A stretch of 64,000 nt of DNA from Tragulus kanchil (Eukaryota > Chordata > Mammalia > Artiodactyla > Tragulidae): positions 121,483,123 to 121,547,122 of the forward strand of contig JAIOJX010000004.1 in NCBI GenBank assembly GCA_022376925.1. Reading direction: 5' to 3'. This document shows, in pieces, positions 59,965 to 64,000 of this stretch (positions are counted from its first letter, which is position 1; every line of letters starts with the position of its first letter). The position numbers and the translations under genes are program-made. A model generated the notes under the pieces. That model worked only from the letters and a program-made list of their open reading frames with translations. It was not told where the DNA came from and did no database searches.

Positions 59965-62122
59965 AAAATTTTTATATAAGCTTTATATAACATTCTGATG
60001 ATCAGCCATAAGATTCTTCCTATTTCATCCTGAGAAATTATTAAACAAATTAGTAGTAGTATTGTTTTATTACAGATGGAAAAAAATAGAACATAATGAT
60101 AAGATAATGAAACATAAAGCCAACATCTAAAAATGAGAAAGCGGTATACATGAGCTTTATCCCTTTATAACCTAGCACATCACCCTATAATTGGGAACAT
60201 CTCCTTAGAAAGTTCTTCATCTCTAGCAAAGAATGGAGACATCAGAAAATTGTCTGTCAGATTTTTTAAATATCCTCTATACAAATGATGTTAGAGTTCT
60301 TTGCTGTTCAAATGCCCCTTTTATTTGACTTAAGTGCTCTGCTTGATGAAAAAGAAAAACCAATGTATAGTCACATTATGCAAATAAAGTTCCTTGAGCT
60401 AATTATTAGTAATAACTTGCATTGTGATGAAAAGATGTATTCATTTGAATTTTAATGATCAGTTTTTTTTTATAGATTTTTAAAATAATTTGCAACTTAA
60501 AGGAAAACAGAATATGTAACTATATTTTAGAATCTTTTTCTTAATCCCAAACATATTGCACACATTTCAAATAATGCTAGACAGAAGATGCCATATAATG
60601 ATACTTCAATTATTCATTTGAATCTTAATAAAAATTCAGAGAATTTGTTAACCAATATGCATCATGATTAAATAGATAAATCCCCAATAACTTTTAGAGC
60701 AAGGTCAGAAGAATCTTTTTAGGGGGTAAATAGCCTTTCTTGGAAAGGTTGTACTTCTAAGTTTAAATGACTGTGTCTTGGTCACTGAGTCATAAAATGT
60801 ACATTAGTATCTATGTACCATAATGAGACTTTAAAATAGTCTGTTGATTCCTAATATCTATTTGAATATTAGTTATTAACTCAATTATCCAGGGGCCTAT
60901 TTTCCAGTTTATGAATTATTTATTTCCTTTGTTTTGAAGAAATTTTATAGTTATCAGGGCCAAGAAATATTAAAGCTCCAGAACTTGATGATAATGCTCA
61001 TGAGACATTTAGGCATGGAAGGAGGCACTGATTACCAAAGAAAATTTTTATATAAGCTTTATATAACATTCTGATGATCAGCCATAAGATTCTTCCTATT
61101 TCATCCTGAGAAATTATTAAACAAATTAGTAGTAGTATTGTTTTATTACAGATGGAAAAAAATAGAACATAATGATAAGATAATGAAACATAAAGCCAAC
61201 ATCTAAAAATGAGAAAGCGGTATACATGAGCTTTATCCCTTTATAACCTAGCACATCACCCTATAATTGGGAACATCTCCTTAGAAAGTTCTTCATCTCT
61301 AGCAAAGAATGGAGACATCAGAAAATTGTCTGTCAGATTTTTTAAATATCCTCTATACAAATGATGTTAGAGTTCTTTGCTGTTCAAATGCCCCTTTTAT
61401 TTGACTTAAGTGCTCTGCTTGATGAAAAAGAAAAACCAATGTATAGTCACATTATGCAAATAAAGTTCCTTGAGCTAATTATTAGTAATAACTTGCATTG
61501 TGATGAAAAGATGTATTCATTTGAATTTTAATGATCAGTTTTTATTTATAGATTTTTAAAATAATTTGCAACTTAAAGGAAAACAGAATATGTAACTATA
61601 TTTTAGAATCTTTTTCTTAATCCCAAACATATTGCACACATTTCAAATAATGCTAGACAGAAGATGCCATATAATGATACTTCAATTATTCATTTGAATC
61701 TTAATAAAAATTCAGAGAATTTGTTAACCAATATGCATCATGATTAAATAGATAAATCCCCAATAACTTTTAGAGCAAGGTCAGAAGAATCTTTTTAGGG
61801 GGTAAATAGCCTTTCTTGGAAAGGTTGTACTTCTAAGTTTAAATGACTGTGTCTTGGTCACTGAGTCATAAAATGTACATTAGTATCTATGTACCATAAT
61901 GAGACTTTAAAATAGTCTGTTGATTCCTAATATCTATTTGAATATTAGTTATTAACTCAATTATCCAGGGGCCTATTTTCCAGTTTATGAATTATTTATT
62001 TCCTTTGTTTTGAAGAAATTTTTATAGTTATCAGGGCCAAGAAATATTAAAGCTCCAGAACTTGATGATAATGCTCATGAGACATTTAGGCATGGAAGGG
62101 AGGCACTGATTACCAAAGAAAA
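59965..62122. repeat. Tandem duplication 25, unit about 1077 bp
   Basis: AAAATTTTTATATAAGCTTT at 59965 recurs at 61041 (offset 1076). The join GAAAATTTTTA is clean. Differences are single bases, for example GTTTTTTTTTAT against GTTTTTATTTAT near 60465/61541. No gene or repeat family is recognised within the unit. Confidence 0.93.
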
Positions 62123-62315
62123 TAATCTTTAATTGAATGAAAAACCTAAGAAAAATGCTTCAGGATTCCCAAGACTCATTCTACATGGATAATTGAGCAA
62201 CAACATAAAATTAACTGTCCAAGAAACCCCCACATGCTTTTAGTTTGAAATGATAGGGTTTTGCCAATATAAAGTCCAGGAAAAGGACTGATAGGAAGAA
62301 CTACAGCCTCAACAT

Positions 62316-62604
62316 TTTTTAAAAAAATTTTGGCCTCTTTTATTGGTTTTTCATTTGCTTAATTTATTTTTCATCCATCTTTTTTTATTTTATATTCTTT
62401 GACCTGTGTGGGCCTCCCATAGCAGCAGCCTTGTCTGCTTCAGAGAACCAGCCCAGGGCGCATGCTCTTGAGTGCTGGCTCACAATTGGACACACTGGTC
62501 TAGCCGCTCCGCGGCACATGGGATCTTCTCTGACCAGGGATCGAATCAGTGCCCCTTGCACTGCAAAGTGGACTCCTTATCCACTGGACCACCAGGGAAG
62601 CCCC
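62316..62604 (-). mobile_element. tRNA-head SINE with long body (copy 6), antisense
   Basis: On the plus strand: TTTGGCCTCTTTTATTGGTT, CTGTGTGGGCCTCCCATAGC, GGGCGCATGCTCTTGAGTGC, CCGCTCCGCGGCACATGGGA, then the inverted head ending GGACCACCAGGGAAGCCC. CCTCAAC occurs on both sides (about 62308 and 62607), a possible short target-site duplication. The plus-strand frames at 62431 and 62472 are antisense SINE. Confidence 0.92.
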
Positions 62605-62940
62605 AACCTCAACTTTTATTTGATACCATTAGAAAACCATGCAGAGTGCTAGCCATTGACTGGGGTTGGCTACATTGAGCCCATCAAATTCTAGGATGAT
62701 TTAAACTTTTCCAAACAAAGAACATTTTATTTGGCCATTTCCCATGAATTAAAATATAGCATAAGTAACAGGATTTAACCCTTTATATAAAGGATAATTT
62801 TGAACTTGGTATCAAAATACAATTTCCTACACTTTCTAAAATTTGAGAAACTCTTCTCACATTGTCAAAAATGATAACCAAACCACTAACTACAGCCACT
62901 ACTATCATCATAACATAATCAGTTGCTTTATGTATATAAA
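62605..62940. other. Unique DNA between two SINEs
   Basis: About 335 bases of single-copy AT-rich DNA with no recognised feature. Confidence 0.5.
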
Positions 62941-62953
62941 AAAAGTGCTATGG

Positions 62954-63263
62954 GGCTTCCCCTGGTGGTCCAGTGGGTAAGGACACCGCCTTGCAGTGCA
63001 AGGGGCGCCGGTTCGATCCCTGGCCTGGGAAGATCCCACGTGCCGCGGAGCGGCTGGACTGATGTGTCCAACTACCGAGCGGGAGCTCTGGAGCGCATGC
63101 GCCCAGAGCCGGCACTCTGCAACTGCAGATGCCACCGCGATGTCAAAGAACAAAGACGGATGAAAATAGAGAAATGAAAGACCAATAGAAGTGGCCCGCC
63201 CATTCCCCTCCCTCCCCAACCCCACCCCCCAAAATAAATAAATAAATAAATCTTTAAAAAAAA
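62954..63263 (+). mobile_element. tRNA-head SINE with long body (copy 7), sense, best preserved
   Basis: A box TGGTCCAGTGG at 62966-62976 and B box GGTTCGATCCC at 63010-63020 both fit RNA polymerase III internal promoters. The body follows (GCCGCGGAGCGGCTGGACTG, GAGCGCATGCGCCCAGAGCC), with an internal loss of the GGGAGGCCC block near 63140. The tail is C-rich, then (AAAT)n and TCTTTAAAAAA. AAAAGTGCTATGG at 62941-62953 and 63264-63276 is a perfect 13 bp target-site duplication. Many CpG sites survive, consistent with recent insertion. Confidence 0.95.
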
Positions 63264-63276
63264 AAAAGTGCTATGG

Positions 63277-64000
63277 CTAAATATTGTTAATAATAGTACC
63301 AACCTGATTTAGGGAAATTCTACATAATCAAAACTTCTATGAACAATGTTCAGCTAAAAGCTATTATTAATTCAGCTTTGAATTTTGTAAGATATTTTGA
63401 TCGATTGTATTGCCAAAAGGCCAACAAATGGTCAAAGGACAAGGCTGTGAGATTTGTAACTACCCCAGATTTTACATCTTTTTGGTTAAGCCATTTTATC
63501 AATGTCACAACTGGGTCTCTTTAAACACTAAGAAGACAGATTTATAACCACACATTCCAATAAAAATTTATTTTCTATTAGATAATAGAACTGACATATA
63601 CTTGAGTACAAGCAACTCCATCAGATGTAACCCATAACAGACAGGGAGCAAACCTAATAGTATTCAGTCCCGTCTTAGAATATTCATCAATTCCAGCATT
63701 ATCATAAGGAAACCAAAATCTTTTTCATATTGATGTAAATATCCTAAAGAATTACTTTATATTATCTTTAAATTATCTTACAATCCCATATATTTTCATA
63801 AATTTCAACTGAGACATTTATTTGTGAATGGTATAATCCTATTCTACCACATACAAAGAATTATTACATAAAAAAAAATAGTATAATGACAATAGATTTC
63901 TCACCAGATGGAGGAACTCAAAAATAAGTCACTTGCCAGCCATCAATAATAAATTTTGTTGTTGAACAAACTTAAGCCTAGAAAATATATATGACAACTA
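63277..64000. other. Unique AT-rich DNA at right edge
   Basis: Single-copy DNA up to the window end. A 61-codon frame at 63339-63524 has no recognisable domain and no supporting signal. No repeat family is recognised. Confidence 0.5.

Noticed and set aside
1626..62122. A satellite array or a single tandem repeat family
   Set aside because: Each pair has its own unrelated sequence; only the unit length is shared. A satellite would repeat one monomer.
1626..62122. CRISPR array
   Set aside because: Repeats are about 1.1 kb, each present two or three times, in ruminant-type DNA. There are no short repeats with spacers and no cas genes.
63339..63524. 61-codon frame at the right edge as a gene
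   Set aside because: Length is within chance expectation, with no domain, no clear promoter and no splice context.

Overview
The window looks like AT-rich, intergenic nuclear DNA from a ruminant (a pecoran artiodactyl). I find no gene with supportable coding exons, no RNA gene and no CRISPR array. The lineage call rests on mobile elements typical of ruminants: Bov-tA/BovA-type tRNA-derived SINEs on both strands, BovB (RTE-type) LINE pieces, other tRNA-Glu-like SINEs, 3' ends resembling artiodactyl L1, and a palindromic mariner relic. Older mammalian repeats (MIR SINEs, an MLT1-like LTR) are also present. I cannot name the species.

The dominant structure is a series of about 25 direct tandem duplications. 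Each unit is 1.05 to 1.18 kb, each unit has a different sequence, and they run from about 1.6 kb to 62.1 kb. Copies are almost identical apart from small, mostly homopolymer, indels. Many joins carry 10 to 60 bases of extra or garbled sequence. Successive duplications often overlap, so some stretches occur three times. Summing the offsets gives about 27.7 kb of repeated sequence, so the window probably represents only about 36 kb of distinct DNA. The narrow unit length with unrelated contents points to an assembly fault (overlapping contig ends joined without merging, or faulty gap filling) rather than biology. No raw reads were available to prove this.

Layout: 1-1.6 kb is unique AT-rich DNA. 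From 1.6 to 12.4 kb there are five duplications holding Bov-tA copies, a BovB 3' end and MIRs. From 12.4 to 20.4 kb there are MIRs, three Bov-tA/BovA copies and two duplications. From 20.4 to 25.9 kb there is a SINE-rich block and a long antisense BovB LINE interrupted by two SINEs with clear target-site duplications. From 25.7 to 42.1 kb most DNA is unclassified, with an MLT1-like LTR near 35.5 kb. From 42.3 to 48.6 kb there are a SINE, an L1-like 3' end and another tRNA SINE. From 49 to 60 kb there are MIRs, two Bov-tA copies, a mariner relic and an L1-like 3' end. From 60 to 64 kb there are two further SINEs and otherwise unclassified DNA.

Because no genes are present, there is no pathway to describe. 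The best biological lead is a SINE type of about 300 bp with a tRNA-like head and a long non-tRNA body. It has seven separate insertions here, and at least three have recognisable target-site duplications.
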